DNA of 64,000 bases, taken from NCBI RefSeq assembly GCF_001449115.1, contig NZ_LAIJ01000004.1, forward strand, positions 26,826 through 90,825, written 5' to 3'. Under the pieces are notes generated by a model. The model was not told the origin of the DNA, did no database searches, and saw nothing but the letters and a program-made list of their open reading frames with translations. The DNA comes from Occallatibacter gabretensis. Its GTDB lineage: Bacteria > Acidobacteriota > Terriglobia > Terriglobales > Acidobacteriaceae. This document shows, piece after piece, positions 50,638 to 59,547 of this stretch; within the stretch, counting starts at the first letter, position 1, and each line of letters starts with the position of its first letter. The position numbers were made by a program, and so were the translations under genes.

Positions 50638-51885
50638 TCACTGACTTGCGGCCCAGGGGAAAACCTTTTCGATCATCATACCGCGCAGGGTCTGGCGTAC
50701 ATCTGTGTGCGGGTCTGGTTCGGTATTTGAGACCGCGTGCGTCGTATCTGCCGGCGGCGCACCTGTATCCGTTGTATTTGAGGCAAGAATGCTTGCGCTT
50801 TTGCCTGCCGGATCAATCATCAACTCCAGCGTAAAGCCAGCCTGATCGCCATCGTGATAGATGTAGCGACGGCCGCTGACTTCGATTACAAAGAAACCGA
50901 GGCCCATCTTCGGCTGCGAACCATGCGGACCCGAGGTATACGCCGTTCCCATCTCGCCCGGTTCAACGGCAGGCAGTACTCCTTGCCACATTTCCTCCAG
51001 CGAGCTGCGCTTCAGCACCATCTCATAGCGCACATTGCCAGGTTCACCTATAAGAAAGCGCGCGTATTTTTCCATGTCAGTGATGGGAGCCTTCAATCCG
51101 CTGTTGGACGTAGTGATACCGGTGTCGAAGTTAAAGGGCTGCAGCGTAAGATTCTCGCCTGTGCGAAGGAAGCTCTCCGAGACGTGCTCTTCAAGAAAAT
51201 ACGGCGCACGGTCGAAGTAGCTTTCCGTCATTCCCAGCGGCTTGAGAATGTTTTTGTCGATGTAGACCTCGAAGTCATCTCCACTGATTCGCTCAATGAT
51301 TTGCCCAAGAAACACGTAGCTTGGATTCGAATAGCTCCAGCGCCTGCCCGGCTTGAACATAATGTGCGTATAGGGCAGCATTGCCGCCACCTGCGCCCAC
51401 TTCGTCGGCTCAAAAGGCTGCCAGTCGCAATTTTTGCTGTCGTCGCAATCCCAGGGCCATGTGGGATTGCGAAAACCGGCAGAGTGCGTGAGCAGATGGC
51501 GAATGGTGACATCGTCGATGGAGCCGTAAGCGTCATGCACCTGGCGCAACTCCGGCACATATTTCACCGCCGGATCATCCAGTGAAAGCAAGCCGCGATC
51601 GCGAAGTTGTAGAATCGCAATCGCCGTCATGGTCTTGGTAATGGAGGCCCAGTTGTATGCAGTCTGAGCGTCTGGGGAACGATGCGTCGCAGCGTGTGCC
51701 TCACCGAAGAAGAACTCTGCGGCCGGAGATGCGCCGTGAATGAAGGCAAAACCTCCACCGACGATTCCGTGGCGATGAAACTCAGCGTCGAAGCGCGTAT
51801 GGAAATCATCAAGAGGCGACTGCGCGGCAAGCGATGAGGCCAGCAACAGAACAACGAACATCAGACGCGGGAACATGATGCCCAT
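50638..51885 (-). CDS. Exported serine hydrolase (beta-lactamase class C / CubicO family)
   Basis: 415 residues from the ATG at 51885; the longer frame begins within the sugar-transferase terminator. A signal peptide (MFVVLLLASSLAAQ) is followed by the beta-lactamase fold. The catalytic Ser-x-x-Lys is in NWASITKTMTAIAIL, the Tyr-x-Asn in WSYSNPSYVFLG, and a HDG motif near the end (YIYHDGDQAGF) replaces KTG. Such proteins act as esterases, D-amino-acid peptidases or carboxypeptidases rather than true lactamases. Substrate unknown. Confidence 0.88.
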   Translation of the reverse strand: MGIMFPRLMFVVLLLASSLAAQSPLDDFHTRFDAEFHRHGIVGGGFAFIHGASPAAEFFFGEAHAATHRSPDAQTAYNWASITKTMTAIAILQLRDRGLLSLDDPAVKYVPELRQVHDAYGSIDDVTIRHLLTHSAGFRNPTWPWDCDDSKNCDWQPFEPTKWAQVAAMLPYTHIMFKPGRRWSYSNPSYVFLGQIIERISGDDFEVYIDKNILKPLGMTESYFDRAPYFLEEHVSESFLRTGENLTLQPFNFDTGITTSNSGLKAPITDMEKYARFLIGEPGNVRYEMVLKRSSLEEMWQGVLPAVEPGEMGTAYTSGPHGSQPKMGLGFFVIEVSGRRYIYHDGDQAGFTLELMIDPAGKSASILASNTTDTGAPPADTTHAVSNTEPDPHTDVRQTLRGMMIEKVFPWAASQ

Positions 51886-51940
51886 ATTACAAGCCTTGTC
51901 ACGCCTCCTTCTGACGGTGTACTCCACTGATCCACAAGGA

Positions 51941-51972
51941 AAACCCCTGTCTACATTCGCTGGCAGGGGTTT
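51941..51972 (-). terminator. Terminator downstream of the sugar transferase
   Basis: AAACCCCTG (51941-51949) and CAGGGGTTT (51964-51972) pair over 9 bp with a 14-base loop; on the minus strand the stem ends in TTTT. It stops the sugar-transferase transcript before the serine hydrolase gene. Confidence 0.8.
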
Positions 51973-52023
51973 CACATCTTGCGTTCGGATTTTGAGCTAC
52001 TGCGAAATAGCTGCGAAGACCGG

Positions 52024-52857
52024 CTAGGGCCGCAGTTCGTGCAACCCATCGCCGGCAGGCAAGGCCTGCTCGGTGCGCCATCGCTTCGCAGATTCATCGT
52101 CTTGCGGCAGCCAGGGCGGAAGTTCGGAAAGTGCCAGGTCATTCCAGTCGCGAAAGACGCTCTTGAGGATGATCTTCAGGTCAGTGAGAAACGTGGCTCG
52201 CGCCATGTATTCCGCATCGAGCCTGCACTTAAACGGCTTGACCACTGCCTGGTAGTAGGCGTCCACCTGCTCCCGCGGCACCTTTGCCAGCGCCATCTCC
52301 TCGCGCGCAAAGACCATGGTGGCAAAACCCGTCAGCCCGGGCCGGCAAGCCAGGCGCACACTCTCATAGCAGGCAAGCTTGGGCCGCGGACCAACCAGGC
52401 TCATTTCCCCGCGCAGAATATGAATCAGTTGCGGTACTTCATCCAGCTTCCAGCGGCGCAGAAACGGGCCAATGAGCGTGAATTGCTGATTATTGGAGCT
52501 GGTCAGCGTCGGCCTGGAAGCCGGATCAATACATACCGGCATGGTGCGGAACTTGAGAATCGTGAAGGCACGTCCATCGCGGCCCATCCGCACCTGGCGA
52601 AACAGAGCCGGGCCCGCTGAGGTAAGGCGCACCGCCAGCCAGACAAGAACAAAGACCGGCAGCGACACAGGGAGCGCGCACAGGACACAGGCTACTTCAA
52701 AGACGCGCCTGGCCGCCGAACCTGCCCACGCGCTGAGCTGCATCTCCGAATCGCTATTGGCTGCCGCTGCGATACATTGTTGCGGCTTGTAAAGAGCATG
52801 AAAAACAGAAAGAAGCGTCGTTTCCGGATGACCGGAAAACAGCGAACGTGCGCCCAT
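52024..52857 (-). CDS. Bacterial sugar transferase (WcaJ/undecaprenyl-phosphate type)
   Basis: 277 residues from the ATG at 52857; ATGs at 52890 and 52743 are alternatives. A hydrophobic helix (VFEVACVLCALPVSLPVFVLVWLAVRL) precedes the catalytic domain with GPALFRQVRMGRDGRAFTILKFRTM, RRWKLDEVPQLIHILRGEMSLVGPRP and RPGLTGFATMVF, the classic sugar-1-phosphate transferase motifs that start an exopolysaccharide or O-antigen repeat on undecaprenyl phosphate. It lacks the four-helix N-terminal bundle of full WcaJ. The flippase divergent from it probably exports the finished lipid-linked product. Confidence 0.9.
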   Translation of the reverse strand: MGARSLFSGHPETTLLSVFHALYKPQQCIAAAANSDSEMQLSAWAGSAARRVFEVACVLCALPVSLPVFVLVWLAVRLTSAGPALFRQVRMGRDGRAFTILKFRTMPVCIDPASRPTLTSSNNQQFTLIGPFLRRWKLDEVPQLIHILRGEMSLVGPRPKLACYESVRLACRPGLTGFATMVFAREEMALAKVPREQVDAYYQAVVKPFKCRLDAEYMARATFLTDLKIILKSVFRDWNDLALSELPPWLPQDDESAKRWRTEQALPAGDGLHELRP

Positions 52858-53343
52858 TTGTCCCCCCAAGGCAAGGAAAAAATGGCACATCCGGAGAGAG
52901 GGCGTTCGGGCAGACTAATTTCATTCTGTCGATACGCGCCAGCGCAACAGGACTGCAAAGTGTCTGACTGTGAGTCAGTTCTATGATTTTGGTAGTCCGA
53001 ATATAGCACACAACGTAATTACTCCTGTGCAAAACTGGTACAAAAGTAACTTTTATGCATCACGGACATCGTTTTGCATGGATAAGGCTTAAGCCAAGAT
53101 CGCTCAGAACGGACAGGATCACATCGAATTGCTTAAAATTGATATGGAAAGCTTCGCACACGAAGTTCTCGCACACGCTCTACAAACTCTGTCGACCGCA
53201 TCGCGTATTCCCGGCACTGTATCCGCATCCATAAGAGTTCCATTTCAGGAATGCTGAGTCGCCGCATTCGGGCGGCAGCTTCCATTGCCGAAACGACACA
53301 TAAAAATAACGCGCGCTTCTTTTTACGCGGAGAATAGACCTAG
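52858..53343. other. Intergenic region between sugar transferase and flippase
   Basis: About 490 bp separating divergent genes, so it should hold both promoters. A short perfect palindrome CTGACTGTGAGTCAG lies at 52964-52978. No open frame with coding character and no clear sigma-70 pair stand out. Confidence 0.5.
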
Positions 53344-54864
53344 ATGAGTTTGAAACGAATCCTGAAGTTGATGCTCACATACTTTATCGGGCAGGGCGTA
53401 GCTGTAATTACGCAGCTGATTGTGCCGCCGCTGTTCCTGCACTTTTATGGCAACGGGCTCGAAGTTTACGGCGAATGGGTGGCCTTGAGCGCCGCCATTA
53501 GCTATCTGGGCACTTTGAATTACGGCATTCAGACTTACGCCAATAATCAGACAACCATTCTGTACAACCGCGGTCAGGTGGAAGAAGCAAAGTCCGTGCA
53601 GGCAAGCGCGGTAAGGCTCCTGCTGATCATCATCGGCATTTTCATGGCTTTCGGATCATTGGTGTTTTTTCTTCCGGTGGCGGACTGGCTCCGGCTGAAG
53701 CACACCAGCCCGCACGATGCCGCACTCACCGTATTGCTGATGGTCGCGCAGATGTGCATCATTATGCCCTGGAGTCTGTTCACAAACAGCTACATGGTCG
53801 TCGGCAAGCTGGCGCGAGGCAACAACTGGGCAAATGCGCAAAGACTATGCACAGTTTTTGCCACGGCCACTGCCATCCTGCTCCACGGGTCCTTCCCTGC
53901 CATAGCCGCGGCGCAGCTTGGCTCATATCTGATCTTTCTTGTTCTGCTCTTAATCGACATTCGCCGCACGGCGCCGATCCTGCTGCCTTCCCTTCGCTAT
54001 GGAAGCTGGAAGGAAGTCTCCACCATTCTCAAGCCGAGCGGCCATTTCGTTCTCATCTCGCTGGCTGGCTTTCTTACCTGGCAGGGCCCTGTCCTGCTCA
54101 CGCAGAGAGTGCTCGGCCCCGGCGCTGTGGCCACTTTTCAGCTGGTGCGAATGGTCTTCCAGTTTTCGCGCCAGATTCTCTCGATTGCCAGCTTTTCCCT
54201 GGGTCAGGACATTACGATGCTGGTTGGAAAGAGAGACTGGCCGGGACTACGTCGCCTTTACGATCTCTCAGAGCGCGTCGTTATCTTTCTCATCCCTGTT
54301 GTCAGCATTGGCTGCTTGCTGATATGCCCATTCCTCTTCTCGGTGTGGCTGCATAAACGCGATATTTACAACCCGGTTCTCTGCCTGCTGATGGCCGTTA
54401 TCTCAGGCGTGCTTGCCATTAAAGAGCACAAAACCCAGTTTCAGCAGTCCAGCAACAAGCACGAAGAGCTGTCTCTGTTTGCCATTGCCGGTTACTCCGT
54501 CATGTTGGTGATCTCCTTCTTCGCCATGCAGGCTTACGGCTTACAGGGATTTCTCTACACCTGGCTCGGGTGGGAGATAATCCAGACGGCTTATATCGTG
54601 CACTTGAATGTAAAACTGTTTCCTGCCGAGATGCATATCTCCATCAGCCCGGTTCTGCGTCTGTTTGCATTTATGGCAGTTGCTTTTGGCGTGGCCATAT
54701 GGCCAACATTTGCAGACGTTCATTGGCCGATCTGGCTCGATGTAGCGGTTGCAGCAGGATTCACCTTTGTGCTCTCAGCAGCAGGGTATTTCTTCTTCGG
54801 CGTGGCTGAAGTTCGTGAACTCGTGCAGTCCAAACTCTCTCGCAGGCTTGCGCCCACAGCGTAA
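53344..54864 (+). CDS. Wzx-like polysaccharide flippase (oligosaccharidyl-lipid transporter)
   Basis: 506 residues with about 12-14 membrane helices. The N-terminus LMLTYFIGQGVAVITQLIVPPLFLHFYG and the general hydrophobic layout match the MATE-like PST/MVF superfamily used to flip undecaprenyl-linked repeat units or other polysaccharide precursors. It is divergent from a sugar transferase and followed convergently by the S53 peptidase. No other glycosyltransferase is in the window, so this is a reduced or dispersed cell-surface polysaccharide locus. Confidence 0.83.
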   Translation: MSLKRILKLMLTYFIGQGVAVITQLIVPPLFLHFYGNGLEVYGEWVALSAAISYLGTLNYGIQTYANNQTTILYNRGQVEEAKSVQASAVRLLLIIIGIFMAFGSLVFFLPVADWLRLKHTSPHDAALTVLLMVAQMCIIMPWSLFTNSYMVVGKLARGNNWANAQRLCTVFATATAILLHGSFPAIAAAQLGSYLIFLVLLLIDIRRTAPILLPSLRYGSWKEVSTILKPSGHFVLISLAGFLTWQGPVLLTQRVLGPGAVATFQLVRMVFQFSRQILSIASFSLGQDITMLVGKRDWPGLRRLYDLSERVVIFLIPVVSIGCLLICPFLFSVWLHKRDIYNPVLCLLMAVISGVLAIKEHKTQFQQSSNKHEELSLFAIAGYSVMLVISFFAMQAYGLQGFLYTWLGWEIIQTAYIVHLNVKLFPAEMHISISPVLRLFAFMAVAFGVAIWPTFADVHWPIWLDVAVAAGFTFVLSAAGYFFFGVAEVRELVQSKLSRRLAPTA

Positions 54865-54928
54865 GCGCGTAGGTTCATCTCGGATGCTCGCGCCGCAATG
54901 CACATCCGTGCGGCGCAAGCTCTCGCAC

Positions 54929-57900
54929 CTATGGAATTGTCAGCGCAATGGTGCCAGTTGTCGTAACGCCTCCGCCCGTACCTGTAATCGTGATGCTGCC
55001 AGTAGAAGCCGTCGCCGTCTTTGCCACAACTACTGTCAACTTAGCGGTTGCGCCGGGCTTCACGGCGGACGGGCTGAATGTTACAGTCACACCGCTCGGC
55101 GCCTTCGCCGTCAGCGTAACAGACTGCGTGTAGCAGCTTGTTGCGCTCACTGCTACGCTAACCGTACCCGTCTGGCCCGGCAAAACCGACAGAGAACTCG
55201 CGGAAGGCGTAAGAGTCAGCGTCGGCTTCGCAACCAACAGTGAAATCTTGACTGTATCGCTTACCACCCCGCTCGTGCCGGTAATCGTAATGCTGTTCGT
55301 GCCCGCGGCGAAGGTGCTGGCTGCAACCACGGTGGCCGTCGCCGTTGCTCCCGACTTAATGCTCGATGGACCGAATGTGACGGTGACACCACTCGGTACA
55401 CTTGCCTTCAGAGCGATCGGCTCTGTATAACCGCTGCTGGCAGCGGCAGTCACGGTAAATGTCGTCGCCTGTGTCTGAAAAGCCGACAGCGAAGCCACAT
55501 TCGATGTAATGATCAACGTCGGCTGCGCAATAGTCAGCGAGACGCTTGCCGTCGCCGTTGCCGCTCCGCTTGTGCCGGTAATCGTAATGCTGTTCGTGCC
55601 TGCGGCAGAGGTGCTTGAAGCAACCACGGTAGCCGTCGCTGTAGTGCCAGCCTTAATGCTCGACGGACTGAAGGTGACCGTCACACCGCTCGGCACGCTG
55701 GCCTTCAATGTGATCGGCTCCGTGTACCCACTCGTCGCAGCCGCCGTCACCGTGAAGGTCGTGGCCTGCGTTTGAAAGGCCGAAAGCATACTCACGCTCG
55801 GCGTGATGCTCAGTGTAGGTTTCGCAATCGTCAGTGAAACACTCGCAGTAGCTGTTGCCGCACCGCTCGTTCCAGTCACAGTAATGTTGTTCGTGCCAGC
55901 AGCAGAAGTGCTCGAAGCAACCACTGTAGCCTTCGCCGTCGCACCAGCCTTAATGCTCGAGGGACTAAAGGTAACCGTGACACCGCTCGGCGCGGTGGCC
56001 TTCAGAGTAATCGCCTCCGTATAGCCGATGGTCGCACCAGCCGTCACTGTGAAGGTCGTCGCCTGCGTCTGAAATGCCGAAAGCGTACTCACATTCGACG
56101 TAATGCTCAGCGTCGGCTCATTCACCGTCAGAGACACACCTGCCGTTGCTGAGGTCCCTCCGCTTGTGCCGGTAATCGTAATACTGTTCGTGCTTGCGGC
56201 CGATGTGCTCGCAGCAACTACCGTAGCCGTCGCTGTCGCACCAGGCTTAATGCTAGATGGACTGAAGATAACCGTAACACCGCTCGGCGCAGTCGCCTTC
56301 AAACTCACAAGCTGCGTATACCCGCTGGATGCCGCGGCAGTCACCGTGAATGTCATCGCCTGCGTTTGAAAGGCTGAAAGCGTGCTCACGCTCGGCGTGA
56401 CACTCAGCGTGGGAGTTTCAACTGTCACTGACTCCGTGATCGTGCGCGTATAGTTGCCGCTAGTTCCGGTAATGGTCACCGCGCCTGTCGCCGCGGTCTC
56501 CGTTGACGTCGGTGTCACAGTTACCGTTGCCGATCCTCCTGTTGCCACCGTTGTGGGAGCCATGCTGACCGTAAAACCGGTGGGAGCGATCGCCTTCAAT
56601 ATCACGTTGCCTGTGTATCCGCCCTCGCCAGCCACTTGCACGGTAAAGCTGGTCGATTGCATCCGCATCACCGTCAGCGACGCTTCGGAGGCGCTTAACC
56701 CAATTCCCTTCGGCGTCACCGTACCGGCCAATGCCCATTCCGTCACCAGTAGATTGCCGTCTACCGAGCCCAGACCAGTCGCCATGTTGTAGGCCGCGCC
56801 AGTCGCTGTAAATCCAGCCACCCCAGGCACAGAATTGTTGCCGGACAATGTCGGGTGAAACGGATTCTCGCTCACATTCAGCATCTTATAGAGCGTGGGA
56901 TTCGCGTTCCCCTCCGCGCTTCCCTCCTGCTGCACAACGAGCGCCATGATGCCGGCAAACGAGGGCGAAGCCGCTGAAGTGCCTGAGATGATATACATGC
57001 TTCCGTTCTCGCAGATCATGTAGCCGTCATGGCCGGCCGCAGTGAGTGATACATCCGGCACCGTACGCATGCCATTCGCGCTCGACGGCACAATGCCTGT
57101 CTGCCAGGTAGGCTGCGAAAAATACTGGCTCACGCCTCCGCCCCCGGCCCACAGCCCCGACCCTCCATCGGACGCGCTCTCGTTCCACACCTTCTCCGGA
57201 ATATACGACAACGCGGATCCACCACTCGAGCTATTCGAACTGCTCCAATAACTGTCCGCGCCCTCGTCGAATTCCGTTCCGCCTACGCAGGTGGCGTATG
57301 GCGAGCTGCAAATGCCATTGACGGCCGCAACCGTGCCCTTGGACGAGCTGCCGGAATCGCAACCCGCAGCACCTTCGTCGCCCGAGGCCACAAACGAACT
57401 GATTCCTTCGCTGGCCGCCTGTTCCCAAAGGTTGTTGTAAAAGCTCAGCGCGCTCGATCCCAGGTAAGCTTCGCACGAACCATAGCTCGTGCTCATTACC
57501 GGCGCCACATCGTTGTCCACAATATACTGCGCCGAAAGGTCCACGCCGTCCGTCGTCGCCGTCGATTCCGCAACCACAAACTTCACTGCGGCATTGGGAG
57601 CCACCGCGCCAGACCATTCCACGTCGAGCGTGGCCTCATCGTGATCGCCTCCTGAAAGCACGCCCGGATTCGCGCCGTCCACAATAATCGCGGGGTTATT
57701 CGCCGGCAATCCCGCATTCGAGCGAAAGGTCGTAACATCGCTCAGCGTAATATTGCTGCGCCCCACAATCGCAATCGAGACCCCGCTACCGCTCACGCCG
57801 CTACTGTACAGCGGGTTCAGGTCATAGATGGTCGCGTAATCAGACGGCATCAGATAGTTGTAGCTGCCATCTGTGTACTCCGGATTGCTCGCCTCTCGGC

Positions 57901-58540
57901 TTTGCTGCGTCTGCCGCTTTGCTTGAATCTGCGGCGTATGGCGAAAGTCATGCAACGAAAGAACTCCGCTGACAACCGGCGCCAGTGCCCGCGGAATCTG
58001 AGGATCATTCACATTCGCAATGTGCTCTTCACCAAGCGCCGCATACCGGTGAATCTGCGTATGAAATGCCTCCGCCACCTGTGCTGCGGTACCAGAGAAA
58101 ACCACCACGCGCCGCCCGGCTCGCATCGGTTCCACCGTAAAACCGTGGCTCTCCAGCCAGTATGTAATCTGCGCCACGTCGCTCTCCGGTGCTCCAAACC
58201 GCTGTCCATATTCCTGAGGCGTCAACCACTGGCGGTAGAGCGAAGACGAAGGCTCATGCTGTGCCTGCACCAGCGCATCAAGCTCTTCCTGCTGCGCAGC
58301 GCTGGGCGCAAGCACCAGCACCATGCGCTCCAAACGCGTCCCTCTGGCAACAGCTCCGCGGTCAAACTCCGCGCGGGCCAAGGGATGCGTATTACCCTTC
58401 AGCGTGACTGTATCGAATTCATCCACCGGGCCGGCAATGCGGGCTCGGGCGTCAGAGTTCTGCGCAAATGCAGCAGTAGCCAGGAGATACACGGAAACGG
58501 CTGCAACTCGTGCAAAGCGGAAAAGGGAGAGCGTTGTCAT
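54929..58540 (-). CDS. S53 (sedolisin/kumamolisin-like) peptidase with six Ig-like repeats
   Basis: 1,203 residues from the ATG at 58540 (AAAGGA upstream). Order: signal peptide; pro-domain with LYRQWLTPQEYGQRFGAPESDVAQI; S53 catalytic domain with Glu302 and Asp306 (HDEATLDVEW) and nucleophile Ser522 (SGTSAASPSFAG), matching the Glu-Asp-Ser triad; then six tandem ~99-residue repeats to the end, each with (S/T)LSAFQTQxxTFTVTAAA, GYTxxxxLKAxxPSGVTVxFSPSSIKxGxTA and ITITGTSG. Sedolisins are acid-active secreted peptidases; the repeats resemble Ig-like surface or carbohydrate-binding domains. Middle repeats are nearly identical even at DNA level. Confidence 0.93.
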   Translation of the reverse strand: MTTLSLFRFARVAAVSVYLLATAAFAQNSDARARIAGPVDEFDTVTLKGNTHPLARAEFDRGAVARGTRLERMVLVLAPSAAQQEELDALVQAQHEPSSSLYRQWLTPQEYGQRFGAPESDVAQITYWLESHGFTVEPMRAGRRVVVFSGTAAQVAEAFHTQIHRYAALGEEHIANVNDPQIPRALAPVVSGVLSLHDFRHTPQIQAKRQTQQSREASNPEYTDGSYNYLMPSDYATIYDLNPLYSSGVSGSGVSIAIVGRSNITLSDVTTFRSNAGLPANNPAIIVDGANPGVLSGGDHDEATLDVEWSGAVAPNAAVKFVVAESTATTDGVDLSAQYIVDNDVAPVMSTSYGSCEAYLGSSALSFYNNLWEQAASEGISSFVASGDEGAAGCDSGSSSKGTVAAVNGICSSPYATCVGGTEFDEGADSYWSSSNSSSGGSALSYIPEKVWNESASDGGSGLWAGGGGVSQYFSQPTWQTGIVPSSANGMRTVPDVSLTAAGHDGYMICENGSMYIISGTSAASPSFAGIMALVVQQEGSAEGNANPTLYKMLNVSENPFHPTLSGNNSVPGVAGFTATGAAYNMATGLGSVDGNLLVTEWALAGTVTPKGIGLSASEASLTVMRMQSTSFTVQVAGEGGYTGNVILKAIAPTGFTVSMAPTTVATGGSATVTVTPTSTETAATGAVTITGTSGNYTRTITESVTVETPTLSVTPSVSTLSAFQTQAMTFTVTAAASSGYTQLVSLKATAPSGVTVIFSPSSIKPGATATATVVAASTSAASTNSITITGTSGGTSATAGVSLTVNEPTLSITSNVSTLSAFQTQATTFTVTAGATIGYTEAITLKATAPSGVTVTFSPSSIKAGATAKATVVASSTSAAGTNNITVTGTSGAATATASVSLTIAKPTLSITPSVSMLSAFQTQATTFTVTAAATSGYTEPITLKASVPSGVTVTFSPSSIKAGTTATATVVASSTSAAGTNSITITGTSGAATATASVSLTIAQPTLIITSNVASLSAFQTQATTFTVTAAASSGYTEPIALKASVPSGVTVTFGPSSIKSGATATATVVAASTFAAGTNSITITGTSGVVSDTVKISLLVAKPTLTLTPSASSLSVLPGQTGTVSVAVSATSCYTQSVTLTAKAPSGVTVTFSPSAVKPGATAKLTVVVAKTATASTGSITITGTGGGVTTTGTIALTIP
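54932..56708 (-). repeat. Six tandem ~297-bp repeats in the S53 peptidase
   Basis: Six consecutive units of about 297 bases encode the Ig-like domains. The four central units (about 55230-56420) share long identical stretches, while the first and last have diverged, a pattern expected from unequal exchange in the middle of an array. Confidence 0.85.
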
Positions 58541-58774
58541 GGATTTCCTTTTTACGTCCCTGCGAGCTGCGGGACACACGATTCTCAGTCTTCTCTCATG
58601 CATCGGCCCAACTGGCCCAGCTGATTAGAAAACCCTCAGACCCCGAAGTAATTTGCAACCCCATCCGCGGGAGCCTAGGCAAGCAAAAGAAGCCATATGT
58701 ACACGTACTGGCTCGACATTGTTGAGGGATATTGGCTACGCTGTACCGGCCAGTATTTAAGGGAGGCTCACGCT

Positions 58775-59200
58775 ATGGCACCGCTATATTCCACTAAAGT
58801 CACCGCTGTTGGAGGCCGTCATGGATCGATCCGGAGTGAAGATGGACTTCTTGATCTCAAATTAGCAATGCCAAAAGTACTTGGCGGGAGCGGCGGTGCA
58901 ACCAATCCCGAGCAGCTATTTGCTGCCGGGTATTCCGCTTGCTTTGAGAATGCTGTGTTGCGAGTAAGCCGGGAAGCCAGGCACCACTTCTCCGATGATC
59001 AGGTCGAGGTAGTAGCCGAGATCGGCTTGAACCGCAATGACCAGGGAAATTTCGTTCTGTCGGCGTCTCTCGCTGTAACGCTCGTCGGAGTCGACCAGGC
59101 GACAGGTGAGGAATTCGTACACCGCGCGCATCAAATTTGCCCTTATTCCAATGCGATTCGAGGCAACGTGGAAGTAACAACCTCAGTGATTGTTCGTTAG
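58775..59200 (+). CDS. ohr: Organic hydroperoxide resistance protein (Ohr/OsmC family)
   Basis: 141 residues from the ATG at 58775 with GGGAGG upstream; the longer frame has no ribosome site. Ohr subfamily features: LYSTKVTAVGGRHGSIRSEDG at the N-terminus, the catalytic cysteine in AAGYSACFENAV and the second in AHQICPYSNAIRGN. It reduces fatty-acid and other organic hydroperoxides with a lipoyl-dependent system. An OhrR regulator is not in the window. It starts a group with poxB, malic enzyme and fumC on the same strand. Confidence 0.95.
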   Translation: MAPLYSTKVTAVGGRHGSIRSEDGLLDLKLAMPKVLGGSGGATNPEQLFAAGYSACFENAVLRVSREARHHFSDDQVEVVAEIGLNRNDQGNFVLSASLAVTLVGVDQATGEEFVHRAHQICPYSNAIRGNVEVTTSVIVR

Positions 59201-59547
59201 GTCAGACCCCAGCCCGAAGTGGCTCAGCAAACGTAATTCAGATGACCGAAATACCTGACCGTTTCATCTCCCTTTCAGGTCAATGCCACCCAGAGCGAGA
59301 GCGAGCGCAGGATCGCTACCGCGGCCCACTCTCGCAGCAGTGATTATGCCGAAATTTCATCCAAACAAACCCGACAAATCCTCATCACGGGAACATCCGT
59401 TGAAGGCCTGACAAGCGATCTTATCTGAATGTGAGGGACTACTTTCCTTCCTTTGTATGCTTGTGTCTCGCTATCATTCTTGCTCTGTGCACGTATTATG
59501 CTTATGCAGTAATGAGGCCGCATGTTTGAGGAGCGGGGTGAAAAAAG
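59201..59547. other. Intergenic region before poxB
   Basis: 347 bp without a gene on the plus strand. ACCTGA and TCAGGT form a short inverted repeat around 59260; nothing else is recognisable. A minus-strand frame that overlaps poxB is judged a shadow. Confidence 0.5.

Noticed and set aside
54932..56708. Possible CRISPR array
   Set aside because: The repeats are ~297-bp coding units in the frame of the S53 peptidase, without short repeats and unique spacers.
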